From Calothrix sp. NIES-2100 (lineage in GTDB: Bacteria; Cyanobacteriota; Cyanobacteriia; Cyanobacteriales; Nostocaceae), in NCBI RefSeq assembly GCF_002368195.1, contig NZ_AP018178.1, positions 5,794,145-5,858,144 of the forward strand: a stretch of 64,000 nt of DNA. Reading direction: 5' to 3'. Within the stretch, counting starts at the first letter, position 1. Each line of letters begins with the position of its first letter. Positions 53,001-61,230 of the stretch are shown here, piece after piece. Both the position numbers and the translations under genes were made by a program. The notes beneath the pieces were generated by a model that saw only the letters and a list, made by a program, of their open reading frames with translations, searched no databases and was not told the origin of the DNA.

Positions 53001-54252
53001 TGGCGCGATTAGAGGTGACCAGTCAGGCGCTTTACGGATTAATACTGGGAATGGTTATGTCGATATTGGCCCTCAAGATGCCAATTCGTCACATTTTGTC
53101 ACAGACCGCCCAGCCTACCACTTCGACAAACCCGTCATCGTCGCTGGTGGAATTGGTAGTGATGGCAATACTAACCTATCACTGCAAACAGCAGGCACAA
53201 ATCAAGTTACAGTAGCCCATGATACTGGTAATGTTGGCATCGGCGTAGATATTCCTCAAGAAAAGCTACATATCAATGGTGCGATTAGAGGCAATCAATC
53301 AGGCGCATTACGTATTAATACTGGCAATGGCTATGTAGATATTGGGCCGCAAGATGAGAATTGGGTACATTTCAAGAGCGATCGCCCAGGCTATCATTTT
53401 GATCGAGCGATCGCAATTTCTTCTGGGGTAATTAGCAGTTTCAACAATGCCAACTTGTCATTGCAAACGGCAGATAAAACCCGCATGACATTATTGCAGA
53501 CAAACGGCAATGTGGGTATCGGCATCGAAAAACCCTTAGCAAGATTGCATAATCAAGGTGCAGCACCTTTAACAGGTCAAGGGCAAATTACGAGCAATAG
53601 TGATCTTGTAAAGGGAAGTGGCACAACATTTATCCAAGAATTGAACATTGGTGATATAATATCAGTCACTGATGGCTCAACAACACAAGCGAGACTAATT
53701 ACCAAAATTGCCGCAGAAGGTAATTCTTTCACAGTTAATAAAGCTTTTGCACAAGCCTTAACCACAGCAACTCAATTTACCTATCAACAGCCAATTACTC
53801 GCCTAGCAGATAGTAACGGCGTGACTCAATTCATTGTCACCGCCACAGGTAATGTCGGGATTGGTACACCTACCCCCGATTTAGATACCAAGCTACATAT
53901 CCAAGGAAATGTCAGAGTTTATGGCGATTTATTTCAAGATTCATCCATAGAATTAAAAGACCAGATTACAGACCTTTCTCAGCAAGAAGTTGCGGAAATA
54001 TTAAAAAATTTGAATCCAGTGAAATACATTTATAAAGACGACACTGAGCAAAAATTGCACTTAGGATTTATTGCTGAACAAGTCCCTGATATTTTAGCAT
54101 CGGCGGATAAAACAGCAATTCAACCCTTTAATATTTTGGCGGTATTAGCTAAAGCCGTTAAAGACCAACAAGCAATGATTACAACATTATCTCTTGTTGT
54201 TAAAGAACAGCAGCGACAAATAGCCGCATTAACACAGAAAGCAAAAAATTGA
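50098..54252 (+). CDS. long tail fibre with DUF6519 N-domain and S74 intramolecular chaperone
   Basis: 1384 residues. The N-terminus (MKGDFTRLSFQPRKHYNGVW, MQQGRVQLDADWNEQV) is the DUF6519 domain that attaches eCIS fibres. Residues about 588-1136 are six about 93-residue repeats, each starting GNVGIG.D.P.EKLH and holding ALRI..G.GYVD and YHFDKGI. Two GTG-I...VGD.I modules flank the repeats. The C-terminus has SSIELKDQITDLSQQE, KLHLGFIAEQVPDIL and a coiled coil, which is the peptidase S74 chaperone that trimerises fibres. The candidate self-cleavage Ser and the downstream His are visible. AAGGAAG precedes the ATG. It is the last injection-system gene. Confidence 0.92.
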   Translation: MKGDFTRLSFQPRKHYNGVWMQQGRVQLDADWNEQVDIQNYLHQSLGKNIIGTTGANKTADNFKISIIDGDLKIAPGQIYVSGLLCELEDNDTTYKHQPDYPSLEINSGKYLVYLDVWERHVTVLEDPEIREIALDTSVPDTTTRTKTVWQVKLLEIKFDAKFLEDEQKATTEDAISQIKAQRKAIVLKELEKLINKADNQKKLLAVNFDNTTNTGNTNALDNRLYRVEIHQPSQEGSIATFKWSRDNGIVVSEIRDIERNNITIDNPGRDPAQSFQANQWVEITDKERELKGEPGILVRLMAGTSDKKLVFDPSSRVGDTPITLDNFPLKNKPKVRRWDQTTNTGTIPINQTSPGSQWINLDAGIQVSFSDTNLSYQTGDYWLIPLRPQSQTKIELPYDEEAKKFIPQPAQGIQHYYSPLAFYDSTESIIEDYREIFPLLVNCFDKTGGIMTGDLEIQANLYVTGKQDEGKYIPGRVGIGTKSPQAKLHIHNAPSLSGTGTIFNTTGSLIVTGNDTVFQTELRVGDAITANGQTRIIATIDSSNQSLTVNQAFEPPLAAANFTYQQPTIARFTNGSQETQLIVTEEGFIGIGLDTPQEKLHLNGAIRGNQSGALRINSGNGFVDVGPQDGNFSHFVTDRPRYHFDKGITVKTGLIGSDENTDLSLQTGDATQIKVSHENGNVGIGVDKPEEKLHLNGAIRGDQSGALRISSSTGYVDVGSQNTDFSNFVTDRPGYHFDKGITLKTGVINSDSDTNLSLQTAGTTQITVSNKNGNVGIGIDIPQEKLHLNGAIRGNQSGALRISSGTGYVDVGSQNADFSNFVTDRPGYHFDKGITLKTGVISSDANSNLSLQTAGITQVTLLQTSGNVGIGIDTPQEKLHVAGTVRISNKFGFVNIAPQEDKWIHFTTDLEGYYFDKDIRVESGLITSLGNRDLSLQTAGTTHFKLSYNTGNVGIGVDQPLEKLHLGGAIRGDQSGALRINTGNGYVDIGPQDANSSHFVTDRPAYHFDKPVIVAGGIGSDGNTNLSLQTAGTNQVTVAHDTGNVGIGVDIPQEKLHINGAIRGNQSGALRINTGNGYVDIGPQDENWVHFKSDRPGYHFDRAIAISSGVISSFNNANLSLQTADKTRMTLLQTNGNVGIGIEKPLARLHNQGAAPLTGQGQITSNSDLVKGSGTTFIQELNIGDIISVTDGSTTQARLITKIAAEGNSFTVNKAFAQALTTATQFTYQQPITRLADSNGVTQFIVTATGNVGIGTPTPDLDTKLHIQGNVRVYGDLFQDSSIELKDQITDLSQQEVAEILKNLNPVKYIYKDDTEQKLHLGFIAEQVPDILASADKTAIQPFNILAVLAKAVKDQQAMITTLSLVVKEQQRQIAALTQKAKN
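51859..53505 (+). repeat. Fibre coding repeat, about 279-bp period, six copies
   Basis: GGTAATGTTGGCATCGG-type starts occur at 51859, 52138, 52417, 52696, 52951 and 53227, with the next at 53506. Unit lengths are 279, 279, 279, 255, 276 and 279 bases. The fourth unit lacks about 8 codons. Confidence 0.93.
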
Positions 54253-54818
54253 GACTTGAAACGCTAGTATAAAGTGTTGCTCCTTATCAGATCCCCGACT
54301 TCTTTAAGAAGTCGGGTATCTTGCAACTCAGCAAAATTAATGTAGCCAAATACTCTTGAGGTTATATCCACCTAGGAGTTTAGCAATGTGCTTTACCCTT
54401 ACAGCATGGTCGATTTAGAGAAACATGCTGTAATTCGCACTCAAGAATAAAATCCTGACTCCGAATTGATTTTTAACGGAATTTGCATAAAAATTATAAT
54501 TTACGGGGAATTTTACATAATCTTTACATATACTTCTCCGAAATCTGGCTAAACTCCTGTGAAGAAGCTAATTGATTACTTAAATGTTGCATCTACCTTC
54601 AGAATAATTACTTATTTACGTTAGCAGGGCTATCCTCACTGATCATCAAAGCATTTGTCATGCGATCGCGCGTGCGATCGCATAAATCATTTTGCGTAAC
54701 CATTTACCTCTGTTCTTGACAAAGGTATTGAGGGAATTTTGATGAAATTTACAGGTCATTCCATCATTCATCGATTGATATCTGAACAATCTTCAAACCC
54801 AACAAGGATATTACAACT
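54253..54818. other. 566-base intergenic region between fibre and RTX genes
   Basis: No gene is seen. It has a hairpin terminator just after the fibre gene, an AT-rich middle (54460-54610), and paired HIP1 sites (54663-54681). The RTX promoter should be here but is not obvious. Confidence 0.5.
54290..54320 (+). terminator. terminator-like hairpin after the fibre gene
   Basis: GATCCCCGACTTCTT / AAGAAGTCGGGTATC form a 15-bp stem with one mismatch. It belongs to the same dispersed hairpin family as 58987-59017. No long T tract follows, so it may be a repeat reused as terminator. Confidence 0.6.
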
Positions 54819-57800
54819 ATGGCTCTTATTCCAGGAACCAACAATAACGATACTTTAACTGGGAATTCGGAAAACGATACTATCCAAGGCGCCGGTGGTA
54901 ATGATTCACTTTCTGGATCAGGTGGAAATGACAGTTTAGAAGGTGGTCGAGGTAATGATACCTTAATCGGTGGGACAGGTAATGATGTCTTCAACTTTCA
55001 ATACGAACAAGACAATGATATTGTCACAGACTTTGTTCGAGGACAAGACAAAATTGATGTCAGAAACCTGAAAATTAGTGATTGGAATACCCTGAAATTA
55101 CTCATTAGTAATGATGGTGAAAACAATGCGCTGATTACGACTTATTTTAGTGGCGATCAGTCCCAAATCAAACTCCTTAACATCAATCCCAGCCTACTAC
55201 AAGCCAGTGATTTCATTTTCAACGCTGCGAATATCAATGATACTGTTAATGGTAGTAATTATTCGAGTTACCCCGATCAATTATTCGGTGGTTTAGGTAA
55301 TGATACTATCAACGCATTAGCTGGTAATGATGTCCTGTTTGGTGAACAAGGTGATGACCGTTTAGACGGGGGTGCAGGCAATGATACTCTCTACGGTGGC
55401 ACAGGTAATGATGTCTTCAACTTGCAATACGATCCAGGCAACGATGTCGTCATAGACTTTGTTCAAGGACAAGACAGAATTGATGTCAGAAACCTGAAAA
55501 TTAGTGATTGGAATACCCTGAAATTACTCATTAGTAATGATGGTGAAAACAATGCGCTGATTACGACTTATTTTAGTGGCGATCAGTCCCAAATCAAACT
55601 CCTTAACATCAATCCCAGCCTACTACAAGCCAGTGATTTCATTTTCAACGCTGCGAATATCAATGATACTGTTAATGGTAGTAATTATTCGAGTTACCCC
55701 GATCAATTATTCGGTGGTTTAGGTAATGATACTATCAACGCCTTAGCTGGTAATGATGTCCTGTTTGGTGAACAAGGTGATGACCGTTTAGACGGGGGTG
55801 CAGGCAATGATACTCTCTACGGTGGCACAGGTAATGATGTCTTCAACCTGCAATACGATCCAGGCAACGATGTCGTCATAGACTTTGTTCAAGGACAAGA
55901 CAGAATTGATGTCAGAAACCTGAAAATTAGTGATTGGAATACCCTGAAATTACTCATTAGTAATGATGGTGAAAACAATGCGCTGATTACGACTTATTTT
56001 AGTGGCGATCAGTCCCAAATCAAACTCCTTAACATCAATCCCAGCCTACTACAAGCCAGTGATTTCATTTTCAACGCTGCGAATATCAATGATACTGTTA
56101 ATGGTAGTAATTATTCGAGTTACCCCGATCAATTATTCGGTGGTTTAGGTAATGATACTATCAACGCATTAGCTGGTAATGATGTCCTGTTTGGTGAACA
56201 AGGTGATGACCGTTTAGACGGGGGTGCAGGCAATGATACTCTCTACGGTGGCACAGGTAATGATGTCTTCAACTTGCAATACGATCCAGGCAACGATGTC
56301 GTCATAGACTTTGTTCAAGGACAAGACAGAATTGATGTCAGAAACCTGAAAATTAGTGATTGGAATACCCTGAAATTACTCATTAGTAATGATGGTGAAA
56401 ACAATGCGCTGATTACGACTTATTTTAGTGGCGATCAGTCCCAAATCAAACTCCTTAACATCAATCCCAGCCTACTACAAGCCAGTGATTTCATTTTCAA
56501 CGCTGCGAATATCAATGATACTGTTAATGGTAGTAATTATTCGAGTTACCCCGATCAATTATTCGGTGGTTTAGGTAATGATACTATCAACGCATTAGCT
56601 GGTAATGATGTCCTGTTTGGTGAACAAGGTGATGACCGTTTAGACGGGGGTGCAGGCAATGATACTCTCTACGGTGGCACAGGTAATGATGTCTTCAACT
56701 TGCAATACGATCCAGGCAACGATGTCGTCATAGACTTTGTTCAAGGACAAGACAGAATTGATGTCAGAAACCTGAAAATTAGTGATTGGAATACCCTGAA
56801 ATTACTCATTAGTAATGATGGTGAAAACAATGCGCTGATTACGACTTATTTTAGTGGCGATCAGTCCCAAATCAAACTCCTTAACATCAATCCCAGCCTA
56901 CTACAAGCCAGTGATTTCATTTTCAACGCTGCGAATATCAATGATACTGTTAATGGTAGTAATTATTCGAGTTACCCCGATCAATTATTCGGTGGTTTAG
57001 GTAATGATACCATCAACGCATTAGCTGGTAATGATGTCCTGTTTGGTGAACAAGGTGATGACCGTTTACAGGGTGGTTTAGGTAATGATACTCTCTACGG
57101 TGGGACTGGTAATGATATCGCTGTTTACTCAGGTACTCGTTCCCAATATCAAGTAACTAGTAGTGGAGGTGTTTATACAGTTACCGATTCAGTGGCTAAT
57201 CGTGATGGCATCGATAAACTATATGATCTCGAAAGAATCCAGTTTTCCGATCAAACTCTCACCCTAGATGCCCCCCCCAGCATTACCCTGGCTGTATCTC
57301 CAAGCAGCGTCCTAGAAGATGGGACAGCTAATTTGGTTTACACCTTCACCAGAACCGGAAGCACTACCAACGCCTTAACTGTTAACTATAACGTTGCTGG
57401 TACAGCCACCTTCAACACAGACTACACCCAAAGCGGTGCAGCCAGTTTCACAGCCACCACAGGAAGCATTACCTTTGCTGCGGGAAGTAGTACAAAAACC
57501 CTAACTATCGACCCCAGCGCAGACACCACCTTTGAAGCTAATGAAACCATCGCTTTAACTCTGGCAACAGGAACAGGTTACACCATCGGCACGACAACAG
57601 CAGTCACCGGCACGATTACCAATGATGATCCCTCTGGTATCACCATCAACCTCAGTCCTAGCCAGACAATCGTCGAAGGCTTAATCAGTCCGCAAAACGC
57701 AGCATATACCGTTAGTCTCTCCCAAGCCAGCAGCCAAACTGTCACTGTTAAGTATGCTACCGCTAACGGCACAGCTACAGCCGGTTCAGACTACACCAGC

Positions 57801-58805
57801 ACTACTGGAACCCTAACTTTCAATCCAGGCGACATCAGTAAAGTTATCAATATCCCCATTCTCAATGATTCCATTAGTGAAGCAGATGAAACCTTCACCC
57901 TGAAGCTGACAACTCCCACTAATGCGAGTCTGGGTACAAGTACTGTCACCACCACTATCACCGATACCCTCAGTTCTGCTGTCACCACGACTTTGCCAAC
58001 TAACGTGGAAAACCTCACCCTCACAGGAACGGCAGCAATCAACGGTACAGGGAATGCAGGCAATAATATCCTCAAGGGTAATAGTGCCAATAATACTCTC
58101 GCAGGTGGTGCAGGAAATGACACCTATGCTTTTGCAGCGAATACTGCTTTAGGGACTGATACAATTAGCGAAACCGCCACAGGTGGTATTGATACAATTG
58201 ACTTCAGTGCTAGTACTGTTGCTGTTAAGGTGAATTTGGGTGTGACCACATCACAAACCGTGAATAGTAATCTCAAACTGATTCTCTCTGGTAACAACGT
58301 CATCGAAAATGCCAAAGGTGGTACAGGTAATGACCGTCTTACAGGTAATGCCTTAAATAATCATCTCTCAGGTGGTGCAGGCAATGACCAACTGCAAGGA
58401 TTAGCGGGAGATGATACCCTTGTGGGCGGACTGGGCGATGATATTCTCACTGGCGGAAGTGGTAAAGATAAGTATCTGTTCCAAGGTAGTGGTGCCTTTA
58501 GTAGTACTTTAGGCGTTGATTACATTAGCAATTTTGAGCAGGGACAAGACCAAATTGTTCTCAGTAAAACTACTTTTAGCGCTGTTACTAATATTGCTGG
58601 ACAAGCTTTAACTGACTTTGCGGTTGTCACTGATGATGAATTTATCAACGCTAGTAGTGCGCGGATTGTCTTTAGCCAAGGTAGTGGTAGTCTATTCTAC
58701 AATCAGGATGGTAATGTTTTAGGTACAGGCAAAGTGTTTGAATTTGCCCGTTTAGGAAATCCTGATATTACTTTGAGCAGTAGCGATTTCAGTTTAGTTG
58801 CCTAG
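54819..58805 (+). CDS. RTX/Calx-beta calcium-binding protein with large tandem repeats
   Basis: 1328 residues. RTX nonapeptides (GGAGNDTLYGGTGND) occur throughout. Residues about 51-760 are five near-identical 142-residue units, each with an RTX run, a DVRNLKISDWNTLKLL segment and YFSGDQSQIKLLNINPSLLQASDFIF. Two Calx-beta domains follow (about 825-935 and 945-1055; DTTFEANETIALTL, DSISEADETFTLKL). A second RTX block and a type I secretion-like C-terminus (NPDITLSSSDFSLVA) close the protein. It is presumably exported by a type I system not encoded here. No toxin or enzyme domain is visible; an adhesin or surface-layer role is likely. Confidence 0.9.
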   Translation: MALIPGTNNNDTLTGNSENDTIQGAGGNDSLSGSGGNDSLEGGRGNDTLIGGTGNDVFNFQYEQDNDIVTDFVRGQDKIDVRNLKISDWNTLKLLISNDGENNALITTYFSGDQSQIKLLNINPSLLQASDFIFNAANINDTVNGSNYSSYPDQLFGGLGNDTINALAGNDVLFGEQGDDRLDGGAGNDTLYGGTGNDVFNLQYDPGNDVVIDFVQGQDRIDVRNLKISDWNTLKLLISNDGENNALITTYFSGDQSQIKLLNINPSLLQASDFIFNAANINDTVNGSNYSSYPDQLFGGLGNDTINALAGNDVLFGEQGDDRLDGGAGNDTLYGGTGNDVFNLQYDPGNDVVIDFVQGQDRIDVRNLKISDWNTLKLLISNDGENNALITTYFSGDQSQIKLLNINPSLLQASDFIFNAANINDTVNGSNYSSYPDQLFGGLGNDTINALAGNDVLFGEQGDDRLDGGAGNDTLYGGTGNDVFNLQYDPGNDVVIDFVQGQDRIDVRNLKISDWNTLKLLISNDGENNALITTYFSGDQSQIKLLNINPSLLQASDFIFNAANINDTVNGSNYSSYPDQLFGGLGNDTINALAGNDVLFGEQGDDRLDGGAGNDTLYGGTGNDVFNLQYDPGNDVVIDFVQGQDRIDVRNLKISDWNTLKLLISNDGENNALITTYFSGDQSQIKLLNINPSLLQASDFIFNAANINDTVNGSNYSSYPDQLFGGLGNDTINALAGNDVLFGEQGDDRLQGGLGNDTLYGGTGNDIAVYSGTRSQYQVTSSGGVYTVTDSVANRDGIDKLYDLERIQFSDQTLTLDAPPSITLAVSPSSVLEDGTANLVYTFTRTGSTTNALTVNYNVAGTATFNTDYTQSGAASFTATTGSITFAAGSSTKTLTIDPSADTTFEANETIALTLATGTGYTIGTTTAVTGTITNDDPSGITINLSPSQTIVEGLISPQNAAYTVSLSQASSQTVTVKYATANGTATAGSDYTSTTGTLTFNPGDISKVINIPILNDSISEADETFTLKLTTPTNASLGTSTVTTTITDTLSSAVTTTLPTNVENLTLTGTAAINGTGNAGNNILKGNSANNTLAGGAGNDTYAFAANTALGTDTISETATGGIDTIDFSASTVAVKVNLGVTTSQTVNSNLKLILSGNNVIENAKGGTGNDRLTGNALNNHLSGGAGNDQLQGLAGDDTLVGGLGDDILTGGSGKDKYLFQGSGAFSSTLGVDYISNFEQGQDQIVLSKTTFSAVTNIAGQALTDFAVVTDDEFINASSARIVFSQGSGSLFYNQDGNVLGTGKVFEFARLGNPDITLSSSDFSLVA
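54969..57098 (+). repeat. Five tandem 426-bp near-identical repeats
   Basis: ATTGGAATACCC recurs at 55081, 55507, 55933, 56359 and 56785, exactly 426 bases apart. Units differ by only a few bases (for example CTTGCAATAC against CCTGCAATAC). The first unit is the most divergent at its start. Confidence 0.97.
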
Positions 58806-58959
58806 TTTTTACGGCAATACGGTTCAGTTAAGATCCCCCCGCCTGCGGCGACCCCCTTAAAAAGGGGGTAACAGAGGGTTATTAGCCCCCCTTGAAAAGG
58901 GGGGTTGGGGGGATCTTAAGAAGATTAAAACGTTAACTGAACCGTATTGGTTTTTACGG
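58806..58959. mobile_element. MITE-like element with 17-bp TIRs and flanking direct repeats
   Basis: CAATACGGTTCAGTTAA (58815-58831) and its exact complement (58933-58949) bound an element of about 135 bp. The direct repeat TTTTTACGG flanks it at 58806-58814 and 58951-58959, as expected for an 8-9 bp target duplication. Inside are nested GATCCCCCC / GGGGGGATC and CCCCCTT / AAGGGGG palindromes. There is no coding capacity, so it must be moved in trans. It begins the base after the RTX stop codon. Confidence 0.85.
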
Positions 58960-58986
58960 TGTCATGGATTAATTAACTAAAACACA

Positions 58987-59017
58987 GATCCCCGACTTTT
59001 CAAAAAAGTCGGGGATC
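58987..59017 (-). terminator. terminator hairpin downstream of the microviridin operon
   Basis: A perfect 14-bp stem GATCCCCGACTTTT / AAAAGTCGGGGATC with a CAA loop lies between the convergent RTX and ATP-grasp genes. It can serve either strand. Confidence 0.75.
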
Positions 59018-59050
59018 TTGTTGTTATCAGTAAAAGCTGATCTGAAAGTG

Positions 59051-60022
59051 TTAGTTGATTTTGAGTAATAGTTGCGCGATCGCCTGGGAAATCGGTAAAC
59101 CAGGACAGCGTTCTAACCAGAAGAACTCCCCAACTGGATTCACTTCCAAAAAGACATGACGATTGTCTGGTGTCAACAGAATATCAATTGCACCATAATT
59201 CAACCCGAATTCTGCCATGAGTTTCAGCAGCTTTGATTCTACATCTTCGGGTAATTGATATGGTTGCCAAGCTTCTAGTAAAGCCACTCCCTGTCGTCGC
59301 CAGTCGTACTGTGCTTTTGCTAAGGCTTGGGAGTCAACGGCGGCAGTAAATATCTGTTTACCGACAATCGTCGTCCGCAATTCTAGCGCTTTCGGGATTT
59401 TTTCCTGAAAGGTCATCGGACAGAAACGCAGCCCATCAAGATTTTCTAAGTCTTCAGCAGTCACAGGATTAGTAAACACAACTTTCTCCTCTCCTTGCTC
59501 ATCATAAATCGCAAAGGAAGAAAGCATTTTGGTAATCATACCCTGTTCGCATTCTTCAGCAAATTGCTTCACTGCTGTTGGGTTATTGGTCGTCAGGGTA
59601 CGCGGTGTATCCAAACCTATTTCTCTGGCAACTTGTAGTTGTAATTGCTTATTGTCAGCGCGGCGAATATATGGTATATGGTCGAGATGGAAGCCCCGGA
59701 TGCTAGCAATCATTCCCTGAATAGTGACACGAGATTCTTGTACAGAAGCTTGTCGCAATTGTGCATCCATTGTCGTGGGAATTTGCGCCGCGATCGCAAT
59801 TCGCCGATACCAAACCGCAGATACTGCATGTAAATCTAGCTGTTGCTCTCCATCGGTGAGTATCAAGCGCTCATTTTTGCCGTAGTAGACATCCAGCTGT
59901 ACCTGGGTGGGAAATTTATCTGTATCAAAGCGAAATGCTTTACCTCCCCGATCGGCGATCGCTTGCATAACCATCGGGATGCTTTCGTTATCTTGGCTAT
60001 GGGTAATAATTAAAACAGTCAT
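59051..60022 (-). CDS. mdnC: microviridin ATP-grasp ligase, MdnC/MvdD type (ester-forming)
   Basis: 323 residues. The N-terminus MTVLIITHSQDNESIPMVMQ, then GGKAFRFDTDKFPTQVQLD, is typical of the MdnC/MvdD graspetide maturase. The ATP-grasp part has TKMLSSFAIYDEQGEEK, CPMTFQEKIPKALELRTTIVG and the metal-binding end AIDILLTPDNRHVFLEVNPVGEF. In characterised clusters this enzyme makes the two omega-ester bonds of microviridin. It is the third gene of a minus-strand operon after the precursor and the other ligase, separated from the latter by a heptamer array. The assignment to the ester-forming rather than amide-forming type is from N-terminal pattern and gene order. Confidence 0.88.
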   Translation of the reverse strand: MTVLIITHSQDNESIPMVMQAIADRGGKAFRFDTDKFPTQVQLDVYYGKNERLILTDGEQQLDLHAVSAVWYRRIAIAAQIPTTMDAQLRQASVQESRVTIQGMIASIRGFHLDHIPYIRRADNKQLQLQVAREIGLDTPRTLTTNNPTAVKQFAEECEQGMITKMLSSFAIYDEQGEEKVVFTNPVTAEDLENLDGLRFCPMTFQEKIPKALELRTTIVGKQIFTAAVDSQALAKAQYDWRRQGVALLEAWQPYQLPEDVESKLLKLMAEFGLNYGAIDILLTPDNRHVFLEVNPVGEFFWLERCPGLPISQAIAQLLLKIN

Positions 60023-60071
60023 TTGTTATTGGTCATTGGTCATTGGTCATTGGTCATTGGTCATTGGTCAA
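60022..60071. repeat. TTGGTCA heptamer array between the two ligase genes
   Basis: Five to six perfect TTGGTCA units fill the 65-base gap between the ligase genes. Confidence 0.9.
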
Positions 60072-60087
60072 AGTTAATTACTTTTGA

Positions 60088-61083
60088 CTATGGCCTATTA
60101 CCTTCATCCTTGAGTAAAGCATCTGCGATCGCTTCTGAGATCGGGAGTTGCAAATCTCGCTCCAGCATTCCCCATTCCCCTGTCGGGTTCACTTCCAAAA
60201 AGACGTATGCTCCAGATGGTGTTTGAATCAAGTCAAATGCCCCAAATATTAAGCCAAATTTTGCCATAAAAGCTTGAAGACGCTGGATAATTTCCTCAGG
60301 GAGTTCATGGTTTAGCCATACACAAGTCTCTGATGTCCCCCGTCGCCAATCAACTGTCGATGCATTATATTTTGATGCATCTAGTGCGCCGACAAAAACA
60401 TTCCCATCCACATACACCACTCGCAGTTCTTGCTGTTTGGGAATTTGTTCTTGAAAAACCATTGGACAATAACGCAGTGTTCCCAAATCTGCTAAGTCTT
60501 CCTCTTTGACAACGCTGGTGTAAAGAAAGAAAGAGGAACCTTCCATACTATAGGAAAGAGGTGTCAATAGCTTTGTTACCATTTTTCCATCCGCCTGAGC
60601 AAAAAACTCTCGTACTTCCTCAGGTTTATTAGTAACAAGAGTTTGCGGAATCTCCAGCCCAACCTCAGAAGCTACTCGCAGTTGGCGTAGCTTGTTTTCT
60701 GCAGCGCTGATGCGTTGCAAGTTATCCACCCAACGCACATGTTGGAGGCTATCCCAGAAACCATCCAAAGTTGCTAGTGATTCGCGGATGCAGGCTTGTT
60801 GGAATTGGGGAGCTAATTCTTGGCTCAGCTGGGGTGGCCAAATTCGCCGCATCCATACAGCTTGTACTTGTTCTGTACTAATTGACACATCGCCAAATTC
60901 TAGTCGGTGACTAGTTCCATTATTGCCCAGATGAGCTTGGAGTTGAATTGCGATCGGAAATTGATCGGTATTCAGGCGAAACGGTTTTACACCTCTTCTA
61001 GATAGAGCTGCTGCAACTCTATCGATAGTGAAGTAGTCACCACTGTGGGTGAGTAATAAAACAACATCACGCGACAGTTGCAT
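60088..61083 (-). CDS. mdnB: microviridin ATP-grasp ligase, MdnB/MvdC type (amide-forming)
   Basis: 331 residues. VVLLLTHSGDYFTIDRVAAALSRRGVKPFRLNTDQFP matches the MdnB/MvdC N-terminus. VWMRRIWPPQ is the conserved segment that follows the peptide-recognition strand. The ATP-grasp core has KLLTPLSYSMEGSSFFLYT, CPMVFQEQIPKQQELRVVYVDG and FDLIQTPSGAYVFLEVNPTGEW. The known role of this type is closure of the omega-amide (Lys-Glu) ring after the two esters. It lies between the precursor and the MdnC-type gene. Confidence 0.88.
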   Translation of the reverse strand: MQLSRDVVLLLTHSGDYFTIDRVAAALSRRGVKPFRLNTDQFPIAIQLQAHLGNNGTSHRLEFGDVSISTEQVQAVWMRRIWPPQLSQELAPQFQQACIRESLATLDGFWDSLQHVRWVDNLQRISAAENKLRQLRVASEVGLEIPQTLVTNKPEEVREFFAQADGKMVTKLLTPLSYSMEGSSFFLYTSVVKEEDLADLGTLRYCPMVFQEQIPKQQELRVVYVDGNVFVGALDASKYNASTVDWRRGTSETCVWLNHELPEEIIQRLQAFMAKFGLIFGAFDLIQTPSGAYVFLEVNPTGEWGMLERDLQLPISEAIADALLKDEGNRP

Positions 61084-61230
61084 ACAACATCTAACCAGAT
61101 TTTATTTTTTGACTACCCGCGACATTCAGCACCAGGCATACTTAGCAGATGCAAAATGTCAGAAAAAATGTCTGACGAAGTGATACTAATCCAGGTTCTT
61201 TGATGTAATTTCCAATTGTCGTAGGGGCGG

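Noticed and set aside
18180..54252. Prophage or remnant tail of a temperate phage
   Set aside because: No capsid, portal, terminase, integrase or lysis genes. The DUF4255, AAA+ and DUF4157 genes are specific to eCIS-type loci.
18180..54252. Type VI secretion system
   Set aside because: No TssJ/L/M membrane complex, ClpV or TssB/TssC two-part sheath. The sheath is a single phage-like protein.
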